DNA of 64,000 nucleotides. It comes from Candidatus Eisenbacteria bacterium (lineage in GTDB: Bacteria; Eisenbacteria; RBG-16-71-46). The notes beneath the pieces are model-generated. The model was not told where the DNA came from and ran no database searches. It saw nothing but the letters and a program-made list of their open reading frames with translations. Location: assembly GCA_020847735.1 (NCBI GenBank), contig JADLBL010000020.1:319632-383631 (forward strand), in the 5' to 3' direction. Positions within the stretch are counted from its first letter, which is position 1. Each line of letters opens with the position of its first letter. Shown in pieces: positions 54,693 to 62,121 of this stretch. Made by a program: the position numbers and the translations under genes.

Positions 54693-55763
54693 ATGTCCTC
54701 GATCACGAAGGAACAGGTTCTCGCCGCGCTCGGCACCGTCCAGGATCCCGATCTGCACCGCGACCTGGTGTCGCTGGGCATGATCGAGGACGTCTCGATC
54801 GACGGCGGGAAGGTTTCGTTCACGCTGGTGCTGACCACTTCGGCCTGCCCGCTCAAGGGGCAGATCGAGGACGACTGCCGCCGGGCCGTCGGCGCGATCC
54901 CCGGCGTCGCCGACATCGTGCTGAACACGACCAGCCGCGTGCGCAAGCCCAGGGACCCGAGCGCCGACCGCAAGGCGCTCGCCGGCGTGGCGCACGTCAT
55001 CGCCGTCGGCTCGGGCAAGGGCGGGGTCGGCAAGAGCACGGTCGCGGCCAACCTGGCGATCGCGCTGGCGCAGACGGGGGCGAAGGTCGGCCTGCTCGAC
55101 GGCGACATCTACGGCCCCAACCTGCCGCGCATGATGGGCGTGAACCGCCAGCCGCAGCATCACGAGGGCCGCATCGTGCCGCTCGAAGCGCACGGCGTGC
55201 GCTTCATGTCCATGGGCCTGCTCGTGGACGCGGGCGAGGCGGTCGTGTGGCGCGGACCCATGCTGCACGGCGCGATCAAGACGTTCCTGCACGACGTGTC
55301 GTGGGACGGCTGCGACTACCTGCTCGTGGACCTGCCCCCGGGCACGGGCGACGTGCAGCTGTCGCTCATCCAGCAGACGGTCGTGACCGGCGCGGTCGTG
55401 GTGACGACGCCCTCCACGGTCGCGATCGAGGACGCCGTCAAGGCGATCGCGATGTTCGACAAGCTGCACGTGCCGGTGCTCGGCGTGATCGAGAACATGA
55501 GCTATTTCGTGTGCCCCGGGTGCCACGAGCGCCACGACATCTTCTCGAGCGGCGCGGGACAGGAGCGGGCGCTGGCGATGGGCCTGCCGTTCCTGGGCTC
55601 GATTCCGCTTCAGCCCGAGGTGCGCGAGGGCGGCGACACGGGGCGTCCGGTCGTGGCGTCGCGGCCCGACAGTCCCTACGCCCTCGAGCTGCGCAAGATC
55701 GCGGGGGTGCTCGCGCAGCGCGTCAGCATCCACACGCTGTCGGCGGAGGAGGTGCGCGCGTGA
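54693..55763 (+). CDS. mrp: Mrp/ApbC-type iron-sulfur carrier ATPase
   Basis: A 356-residue protein. The N-terminal ~85 residues form a MIP18/DUF59 domain (VQDPDLHRDLVSLGMI, TTSACPLKGQIEDD). The deviant Walker A GKGGVGKST lies at 108-116 and the cluster-binding CPGC near 274-277. It carries 4Fe-4S clusters to target proteins. The ATG at 54693 lies 30 bases after the small membrane gene. The order with NifU-type scaffold and cysteine desulfurase supports the role. Confidence 0.93.
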   Translation: MSSITKEQVLAALGTVQDPDLHRDLVSLGMIEDVSIDGGKVSFTLVLTTSACPLKGQIEDDCRRAVGAIPGVADIVLNTTSRVRKPRDPSADRKALAGVAHVIAVGSGKGGVGKSTVAANLAIALAQTGAKVGLLDGDIYGPNLPRMMGVNRQPQHHEGRIVPLEAHGVRFMSMGLLVDAGEAVVWRGPMLHGAIKTFLHDVSWDGCDYLLVDLPPGTGDVQLSLIQQTVVTGAVVVTTPSTVAIEDAVKAIAMFDKLHVPVLGVIENMSYFVCPGCHERHDIFSSGAGQERALAMGLPFLGSIPLQPEVREGGDTGRPVVASRPDSPYALELRKIAGVLAQRVSIHTLSAEEVRA

Positions 55764-56935
55764 CGCGCGTGTACGCCGACCACGCCGCGACCACGCGGCC
55801 CGCGCCCGAGGTGCTCGATGCGATGGCGCCGTGGAGCGGCGAGCGGTTCGGCAACGCCTCGAGCGTGCACGCGCGCGGCGAGGCGGCGCGCGAGGCGGTC
55901 GAGGGCGCGCGCGTCGAGGTGGCGCGCCTGCTCGGCGCCCAGCCCGAGGAGATCGTCTTCACCGCGAGCGGTTCCGAGGCCAACAACCTGGCGCTCAAGG
56001 GCGCGCTCGCGGCGCTGGCGGGCCCCGAACGCAGGCGCATCGTCACCGGCGCGACCGAACACAACTCCGTGCTCGAGACGGCCCGGTTTCTCGAAACGCG
56101 CGGGTTCGCCCTCACGGTCCTGCCGGTGCGCCCGAACGGCCAGGTGGATCCCGAGACCCTCGCCGCCGCGCTGGGCCCCGACGTGGCGCTGGTCTCGCTG
56201 ATGGCGGTCAACAACGAGACGGGCGTCGTGCATCCCGTCGCCGAGCTCGGCCTGCACGCGAAGCAGGCCGGCGCGCTCTTCCACGTGGACGCGGTGCAGG
56301 CGGCCGGCAAGCTGCCGATCGCCGTGGACGCCTGGCAGGCGGACCTGCTCACGATCGCGGGCCACAAGTTCCACGGGCCCGTCGGTGCGGCGGCGTTGTT
56401 CGTGCGCCGGCGCACCCGGTTGGTGCCGCAGGTGCACGGCGGCCATCAGGAACGCGGTCGCCGGGCCGGAACCGAAAACGTCGCGGCGATCGCGGGTCTG
56501 GGCGCCGCGGCGCTCCGGGCCCGGGAGGCCCTGGCCGCGGGCGCGGCGCAGCGTGTGGCCGCGCTGGCGGAACGACTGCTCGCCGGACTGCTGGCGGCGA
56601 TGCCCGAGACGCGGCTCAACGGCGACCTGAACCAGCGCGTCGGCGGAATCCTCAATGTCTGCTTCGCCGGCGTGGATGGCGAGGCGGTGCTGCACGAACT
56701 CGACCGCGCCGGCGTCGAGGTTTCGACCGGCTCGGCGTGCAGCGCGGCGGACCCGGGGCCGAGCCCCGTGCTGGTGGCGATGGGGTTGCGCCCGGAGGAC
56801 GCGCACGCGAGCGTGCGCTTCTCGCTCGGGGAGTCGAACACGCAGGAAGAGATCGAACACGTCTGCAAGGTGACGCCGCCCATCGTCGAGCGCCTGCGCG
56901 CGCTCGGCGGCGCGGCGATGGAGCGGAGCGCCTGA
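55760..56935 (+). CDS. Cysteine desulfurase (NifS/IscS family)
   Basis: A 391-residue PLP enzyme that takes sulfur from cysteine for Fe-S clusters. [12 protein letters not shown] at the N terminus, ATEHNSVL, the PLP Lys in [10 protein letters not shown] and the catalytic Cys in STGSACSA are all present. The GTG overlaps the mrp stop (GTGA). It is directly upstream of pdxS and pdxT, which make its cofactor. Confidence 0.94.
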   Translation: MTRVYADHAATTRPAPEVLDAMAPWSGERFGNASSVHARGEAAREAVEGARVEVARLLGAQPEEIVFTASGSEANNLALKGALAALAGPERRRIVTGATEHNSVLETARFLETRGFALTVLPVRPNGQVDPETLAAALGPDVALVSLMAVNNETGVVHPVAELGLHAKQAGALFHVDAVQAAGKLPIAVDAWQADLLTIAGHKFHGPVGAAALFVRRRTRLVPQVHGGHQERGRRAGTENVAAIAGLGAAALRAREALAAGAAQRVAALAERLLAGLLAAMPETRLNGDLNQRVGGILNVCFAGVDGEAVLHELDRAGVEVSTGSACSAADPGPSPVLVAMGLRPEDAHASVRFSLGESNTQEEIEHVCKVTPPIVERLRALGGAAMERSA

Positions 56936-56960
56936 CGGCGCCCGGGGGAGGAGGACTTTC

Positions 56961-57953
56961 GTGAAGCGTCCGAACTCGCGCCACGGCGCAGGAGCGAAGC
57001 GCAACGGCCAGCGGGCCGCCACCCGCAACGGCAAGCCGACGTCGCAGGCCGATCTGTTCCGCCTCAAGGTCGGGCTCGCCGAGATGCTCAAGGGCGGCGT
57101 CATCATGGATGTCATGAACGCCGAGCAGGCCGGGATCGCGCAGGAGTCGGGCGCGGCGGCCGTCATGGCGCTCGAGCGCATCCCGTCGAGGATCCGCAAG
57201 GACGGCGGCGTCGCGCGCATGAGCGACCCGACGATGATCCAGAAGATCCAGTCGGTCGTGGACATCCCGGTGATGGCGAAGTGCCGCATCGGCCACATCG
57301 TCGAGGCGCAGATCCTGGAGGCGCTGGAAATCGACTTCATCGACGAGAGCGAAGTGCTGACGCCCGCCGACGAGGCGAACCACGTCTGGAAGCACGATTT
57401 CAAGGCGCCGTTCGTGTGCGGCTGCCGCGATCTCGGCGAAGCGCTGCGCCGGATCGGCGAGGGCGCGGCGATGATCCGCACCAAGGGCGAGGCCGGAACC
57501 GGCAACGTCGTCGAGGCGGTGCGCCACATGCGCGCGGTCGTCTCGCACCTGCGGAGGCTGACGACCCTGTCCGCCGACGAGCTGATGGCCGAGGCCAAGG
57601 GCCTCGCCGCGCCCTTCGAGCTGGTGCAGCAGGTCGCGAAGACCGGCCGCCTGCCGGTGCCCAACTTCGCCGCCGGCGGCGTCGCGACACCTGCCGACGC
57701 GGCGCTCATGATGAAGCTCGGCGCCGAGGCGGTGTTCGTCGGCTCGGGCATCTTCGAGGTCGGGGACGCGTCGAAGCCGCGCGAGGCGCGCCGGGACCAG
57801 CTGCGCACCGCGCGGGCCATCGTGCAGGCGGTCGCGAACTGGAATCGTCCCGACGTGCTGCTCGAGGTGAGCCGGGGCCTGCCGCAGCCGATGCGCGGAA
57901 TCTCGCTCGAGACGCTCTCCGAGGACGAACGGCTTGCCCGGCGCGGCTGGTGA
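56961..57953 (+). CDS. pdxS: Pyridoxal 5'-phosphate synthase subunit PdxS
   Basis: A 330-residue TIM-barrel enzyme that builds PLP from ribose 5-phosphate, glyceraldehyde 3-phosphate and ammonia. Core motifs: [53 protein letters not shown] and the phosphate loop GSGIF. The N terminus has ~30 extra basic residues compared with usual PdxS. The GTG at 56961 follows GGAGGA. PdxT supplies the ammonia. Confidence 0.96.
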   Translation: MKRPNSRHGAGAKRNGQRAATRNGKPTSQADLFRLKVGLAEMLKGGVIMDVMNAEQAGIAQESGAAAVMALERIPSRIRKDGGVARMSDPTMIQKIQSVVDIPVMAKCRIGHIVEAQILEALEIDFIDESEVLTPADEANHVWKHDFKAPFVCGCRDLGEALRRIGEGAAMIRTKGEAGTGNVVEAVRHMRAVVSHLRRLTTLSADELMAEAKGLAAPFELVQQVAKTGRLPVPNFAAGGVATPADAALMMKLGAEAVFVGSGIFEVGDASKPREARRDQLRTARAIVQAVANWNRPDVLLEVSRGLPQPMRGISLETLSEDERLARRGW

Positions 57954-57963
57954 GCTCGCCGAA

Positions 57964-58587
57964 ATGAGCGCGGCGCGCACGGCGCGCACCGGTGCGGCGC
58001 CCCGCGTCGGCCTGCTGTCGCTGCAGGGCGATTTCGAGCGCCACCGCGCGTCCCTGCTCGCGCTCGGCGCCGGGGCTGTCCGCGTTTCGCTGCCGGCGCA
58101 CCTGGAGGGGCTCGATGCGCTGATCGTTCCGGGCGGAGAGTCCTCCACGATGCTGCGGCTGCTCGCGGCGACCGGACTGCGCCCCGGCATCGAGCGCTTC
58201 GTGCGGGAGAAGCCGGTGCTGGGCACCTGCGCGGGACTCATCCTGCTCGCGCGCTCCGCCGACCGGCTGCCGGCTCCGACGCTCGGTGCGATCGACGTGA
58301 CCGTCGAGCGCAACGCCTGGGGGCGGCAGGTGCACTCCTTCCACGCTCCGGTGCGCGTCGCTCCGCTGGGGAGGGATTTCGACGGCGTGTTCATTCGCGC
58401 GCCGCGCATCACCCGCGTCGGGCGCGCGGTCGAGGTGGTGGCGACGCTCGCCGGCGAACCGGTGGGTGTTCGACAGGGCCGGGTCGCCGCGCTCACGTTT
58501 CATCCCGAGCTGACGGCGGACACGCGCCTGCACGCGTGGTTCCTGAAGGACGTCGCCGGGCTCGCCGTTCGCGGGAACCGCGAGTGA
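57964..58587 (+). CDS. pdxT: PLP synthase glutaminase subunit PdxT
   Basis: A 207-residue glutaminase. VGLLSLQGDFERH, PGGESSTM, the nucleophile Cys in GTCAGLILLA and the HPELT segment with the catalytic His/Glu are present. It releases ammonia from glutamine for PdxS. The ATG at 57964 lies eleven bases after the pdxS stop; a GTG-type start a little upstream is less likely. The stop overlaps the nrnA start. Confidence 0.94.
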   Translation: MSAARTARTGAAPRVGLLSLQGDFERHRASLLALGAGAVRVSLPAHLEGLDALIVPGGESSTMLRLLAATGLRPGIERFVREKPVLGTCAGLILLARSADRLPAPTLGAIDVTVERNAWGRQVHSFHAPVRVAPLGRDFDGVFIRAPRITRVGRAVEVVATLAGEPVGVRQGRVAALTFHPELTADTRLHAWFLKDVAGLAVRGNRE

Positions 58588-59615
58588 CCACGGCCGCCTC
58601 GCCCGAACGCACGGCGCTGCACGCCTTCCTCGACCGCCACGGCTCGTTCCTGCTCACCACGCACGTCAACCCGGACGGCGACGCGATCGGCAGCGAGATC
58701 GCCATGGCGGGCTGGCTGCGCGGGCGCGGCAAGCAGGTGCGGATCCTGAACGATTCCCCCACGCCTCCGGCGTTCGCCTGGCTGGTCGCGGAGGAGCCGG
58801 TCGAGACCTACGACGAGGCGCTCTGCGAGCGGCGGTTCGGCGAGTCCGACGCGCTGATCGTGCTCGACACCGGCAACCGCCAGCGGATCGGACGGCTCGC
58901 GCAGCACCTCGACCGCCACGCGATCGCGATCGCGATCGTGGACCACCACGCGACGCACGACGGCTTCGGCCAGGTGAACGTCATCGAGCCGGAACTGGCC
59001 TCGACGGCGAGCCTGGTCTTCGAACTGATGCGCGAGGCTGGCGCCACGCCCGGCCTGCTGGCGGCGGAGGCGCTGTACGTGGGGCTGTTCACCGACACCG
59101 GGAACTTCCGCTACTCCAACACCGACGCCCGGGCGCATCGCATGGCCGCGGCGCTCGTCGAGGCGGGAGTGGATCCCTCCGACGTGACGAGCCGGGTGCA
59201 CGCGACCGCCCCGGCGGGCCGCCTGCGATTCTTCGGTGAGGCGCTCGCGGCCCTGCAGATGCTCGAGGGCGGACGGCTGGCGGTGCTCGAAGTCTCGCCC
59301 GAGCAGTTCGTGCGGCACGGCCTCGCCGGCGCCGACACCGAGGGACTCGTGGACATGCCGCGCGCGATCGCGGGCGTCGAGGTGGTCGCGCTCTTTTCCG
59401 AAGTGGACGCCGGCAAGGTCAAGGTGTCGCTGCGCTCGACCGGCAACGTGACCATTGACCAGGTCTGCGCGCGCTGGGGCGGCGGCGGCCATCCGCACGC
59501 GGCCGGGGTGCAGATGCGGGGCTCGCGCGAGGACGCGAAGGCGAAGATCCTTCCCGACCTCGTCCGCCTGCTCGACCGGCACGCGGAGACGGCCGCGAGG
59601 GACCGCGCTTCGTGA
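58584..59615 (+). CDS. nrnA: DHH-family oligoribonuclease/pAp phosphatase NrnA
   Basis: A 343-residue DHH-DHHA1 phosphoesterase. HVNPDGDAIGS (metal site), VLDTGN, VDHHATHD (the DHH motif), GLFTDTGNFRYSNT and the C-terminal GGGGHPHAAG substrate loop are clear. It degrades short RNAs and 3'-phosphoadenosine 5'-phosphate. The GTG overlaps the pdxT stop, and its own stop overlaps ccmA, so it sits coupled between vitamin B6 and heme genes. Confidence 0.93.
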   Translation: MTTAASPERTALHAFLDRHGSFLLTTHVNPDGDAIGSEIAMAGWLRGRGKQVRILNDSPTPPAFAWLVAEEPVETYDEALCERRFGESDALIVLDTGNRQRIGRLAQHLDRHAIAIAIVDHHATHDGFGQVNVIEPELASTASLVFELMREAGATPGLLAAEALYVGLFTDTGNFRYSNTDARAHRMAAALVEAGVDPSDVTSRVHATAPAGRLRFFGEALAALQMLEGGRLAVLEVSPEQFVRHGLAGADTEGLVDMPRAIAGVEVVALFSEVDAGKVKVSLRSTGNVTIDQVCARWGGGGHPHAAGVQMRGSREDAKAKILPDLVRLLDRHAETAARDRAS

Positions 59616-60289
59616 GCGGATCCGCAGCGCCCGCGTCGGGCGGCGCTCGCGCCGTTCGCCTGTCGGTGTCTGCGGTCGCGCACCGCTTCGGCGCGCGAGT
59701 CGCCGTGCGGCCCGTCACGTTCGAGCAACCGGGGCCGGGCGTCGTCGCGGTCACGGGCGAGAACGGCTCGGGCAAGAGCACGCTGCTGCGCGTGCTGGCC
59801 GGAATGCTGCGTCCGAGCGAGGGCACGACGCGGCTCGAGGTGGAAGGCGCGGACGTGCCCCCGAGGGAGCGACGCCGCCACGTGGGGCTGGCGTGCCCCG
59901 ACCTGGAGTTTTACGAGGAATTCACCGCGGCGGAGAACCTGACTTTCGCGACCGAGGCGCGCGGACTGCCCGACGCGCGCGCGAGTGTTCAGAACGCACT
60001 CTCGAAGACGGGCCTCGCGCCGCGGGGCGACGACCGCGTCGGGACGTTCTCCTCGGGGATGAAGCAGCGTCTGCGCCTTGCGTTTGCGATACTCCACCGA
60101 CCCGCGTTGCTGCTGCTCGACGAGCCCGGCGCCCACCTCGACGAGGAGGGGAGGGCGCTCGTGGAACGGCTCGTGCTTGAGCACGCGCCATCGGGCCTCG
60201 TCGTCCTCGCCACCAACGATCCCCGGGAGGTGCAGCTTGCCGCAAACCGGATCCCGCTCAGCGGCCGCGGTCTGGACGCTCCTTCGTAA
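59612..60289 (+). CDS. ccmA: Heme exporter ATPase CcmA
   Basis: A 225-residue ABC ATPase. Walker A GENGSGKST, signature FSSGMKQRL, Walker B LLLDEPGAHLD. The SSGMKQR signature and small size fit CcmA. With CcmB it energises release of holo-CcmE in cytochrome c maturation. The GTG overlaps the nrnA stop; the ccmB start lies 53 bases inside this gene. Confidence 0.88.
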   Translation: MSGSAAPASGGARAVRLSVSAVAHRFGARVAVRPVTFEQPGPGVVAVTGENGSGKSTLLRVLAGMLRPSEGTTRLEVEGADVPPRERRRHVGLACPDLEFYEEFTAAENLTFATEARGLPDARASVQNALSKTGLAPRGDDRVGTFSSGMKQRLRLAFAILHRPALLLLDEPGAHLDEEGRALVERLVLEHAPSGLVVLATNDPREVQLAANRIPLSGRGLDAPS

Positions 60290-60911
60290 GGAATGCCGCA
60301 GCGAATGGCGGACCCGCTACGGGCTCAACGCCGCGCTGTTGTTCGCGGTCGCGAGCCTGACCGCGGTGAGCTTCGCGGCCGGCAGGATGGCGAACCGTCC
60401 CGACGTGCTCGCGGCGCTGTTCTGGATCGTGCTGCTGTTCGCGACGCTCGCCTCGCTGGGCCACGCGTTCGTGCGCGAGGTCGAGGGCCGCACGATGCTC
60501 CTGCTGCGCCTCGTCGCCTCGCCCACCGAGATCGCGACCGGCAAACTGCTGTTCAACCTGCTCTTCCTGCTGGTCGTCGAAGGGGTGACCGTGCCGCTGT
60601 TCCTGCTCCTGACGGGGGCGCCGCCGGTGCGCTGGGGACCGTTCGCCGCCGTGCTCGCGCTGGGCACGGTCTCGCTCGCCGCGTCCTCGACGCTGGTCGG
60701 AGCGGTGATCGCGCAGACGCGGGGTCGCGGGGCGCTGTTCGCCGGCGTGTCGCTGCCCTTGCTGCTGCCGGTGCTGGCCGCGGCGGTGGCCGGAACTCGT
60801 GACATGTGGGCGTCAAGCCCGACCGGCGGATCCGTGCGCCTGCTCGCGGCCTACGCCGTGGCGCTGATCGCGGCGGGCCTGTTACTGTACGAACATCTGT
60901 GGGAGGACTGA
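60237..60911 (+). CDS. ccmB: Heme exporter permease CcmB
   Basis: A 224-residue membrane protein with about six helices, starting KECRSEWRTRYGLNAALLFAV, the typical CcmB N terminus. The segment REVEGRTMLLLRLVASPTEIATGKLLFN is also typical. The TTG at 60237 follows GGGAGG with six bases. It overlaps ccmA by 53 bases and is eight bases from ccmC. Confidence 0.88.
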   Translation: MPQTGSRSAAAVWTLLRKECRSEWRTRYGLNAALLFAVASLTAVSFAAGRMANRPDVLAALFWIVLLFATLASLGHAFVREVEGRTMLLLRLVASPTEIATGKLLFNLLFLLVVEGVTVPLFLLLTGAPPVRWGPFAAVLALGTVSLAASSTLVGAVIAQTRGRGALFAGVSLPLLLPVLAAAVAGTRDMWASSPTGGSVRLLAAYAVALIAAGLLLYEHLWED

Positions 60912-60919
60912 GCGATCTG

Positions 60920-61612
60920 ATGATGCTGCGCGTCGTGCTGTTCCTGTGGATCTCCGTGGCGATGACCGCGTCGCTGCTGTTCGCGCCGCTGGTTCCCGTG
61001 CTGGAGGAGACGACGCGGGTGCTGTACTTCCACATTCCGGCCGCCTGGCTGACCGTGCTCGCGCTCGGCTGGTCCATGCTCAACAGCATCCGCTACCTGG
61101 TGAAGCGCGACCTGCGCGCCGACGATCACGCCGCCGCCGCCGCCGAGCTGGGGCTGCTGTTCTGCATCGGCGCCACCGTCAGCGGAGCGTTGTGGGCGAA
61201 GGCGATGTGGGGAGCCTACTGGAACTGGGATCCCCGCGAGACCTCGATCTTCTTCCTGCTGCTCATTTATACCGCCTACCTCGCGCTGCGCGGGAGCATC
61301 GAAGACGAGGAGAAGCGGGCGCGGCTCTCGGCCGTGTATTCGGCGGTCGCGTTCGTGGCCGTGCCGTTCCTGGTGTTCGTCGTGCCGCGCATGTACCAGA
61401 CGCTGCACCCGGACCCGATCCTCAACACGCGGGGCAAGGTGGACATGGACCCGATGATCCGCTGGTGCTTCACGGCCATGCTGGTCGGATTCACCGGGTT
61501 GTTCGTGTGGATGCAGTCGCTTCGGGTGCGCGTCGCGCGTCTCGAACGTCGCAGGGACCGAGAAACGATCGCTCCGGCGCTCCGGGTTTCCACCGGCGGC
61601 GGCCGGGCGTAG
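60920..61612 (+). CDS. ccmC: Heme exporter subunit CcmC
   Basis: A 230-residue membrane protein with six helices. The heme-handling motif WGAYWNWDPRETS (tryptophan-rich WWD region) and the YFHIPAAW His lie on the periplasmic side. It attaches heme to CcmE. The start at 60920 is chosen over a GTG at 60899. Confidence 0.93.
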   Translation: MMLRVVLFLWISVAMTASLLFAPLVPVLEETTRVLYFHIPAAWLTVLALGWSMLNSIRYLVKRDLRADDHAAAAAELGLLFCIGATVSGALWAKAMWGAYWNWDPRETSIFFLLLIYTAYLALRGSIEDEEKRARLSAVYSAVAFVAVPFLVFVVPRMYQTLHPDPILNTRGKVDMDPMIRWCFTAMLVGFTGLFVWMQSLRVRVARLERRRDRETIAPALRVSTGGGRA

Positions 61613-61624
61613 GGTGGCTCACGG

Positions 61625-61732
61625 ATGAATCACAACTACGTCGTGCTGGGAGTCTCGCTGCTGGTGTGGGGCCTGCTGTTCGTGTGGCTGCTGCGCGTCG
61701 AGCGGCGCGTGCGGGAACTGGAGAAGCGATGA
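61625..61732 (+). CDS. ccmD: CcmD-family small membrane protein
   Basis: A 35-residue frame from ATG 61625. One membrane helix (YVVLGVSLLVWGLLFVWLL) is followed by a charged tail (RRVRELEKR). Position between ccmC and ccmE, length and shape all fit CcmD, which helps release holo-CcmE. The stop overlaps the ccmE start (ATGA). Confidence 0.85.
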   Translation: MNHNYVVLGVSLLVWGLLFVWLLRVERRVRELEKR

Positions 61733-62121
61733 ACACGAAGGTGATGCTCGCGGTGGCGCTGCTGGTCGCGGCGATGGTGATCGGCGTGACGAGTTTCAAG
61801 CAGACCATGACGCCGTACATCGGCTTCGCCGAGGCCCGCACGGCGAGCGGTCAGGTGCAGGTGAACGGCAAGCTGGCTTCCCGGGACTACGTCCTGCGCA
61901 AGGAGGAGCAGTACCTGCGCTTTTCCCTCAAGGACGACAAGGGGGACGTCCTGCCGGTCGAGTACCGCGGCGTGATCCCCGGGAACTTCGACCAGGCCGT
62001 GAGCATCGTCGCGATCGGGCAGTACCAGGGCGATCACTTCGAGGCGAGCCAGCTGCTCGTCAAGTGCCCCTCGAAGTACCAGGCGATGGAGGGCAAGCAC
62101 CCCGAAGGCGTGGCCTCGTGA
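61729..62121 (+). CDS. ccmE: Heme chaperone CcmE, Cys-type (CxxxY) variant
   Basis: A 130-residue protein with an N-terminal membrane helix and an OB-fold (QVQVNGKLASRDYVLR, LRFSLKDDKGDVLPVEYRGVIPGNFDQ). In most bacteria the heme-binding motif is HxxxY; here it reads CPSKY at 62065-62079, so a Cys takes the place of the His. This CxxxY form is known in Desulfovibrio and archaea. The ATG at 61729 overlaps the ccmD stop, and the stop overlaps ccmF. Confidence 0.92.
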   Translation: MNTKVMLAVALLVAAMVIGVTSFKQTMTPYIGFAEARTASGQVQVNGKLASRDYVLRKEEQYLRFSLKDDKGDVLPVEYRGVIPGNFDQAVSIVAIGQYQGDHFEASQLLVKCPSKYQAMEGKHPEGVAS

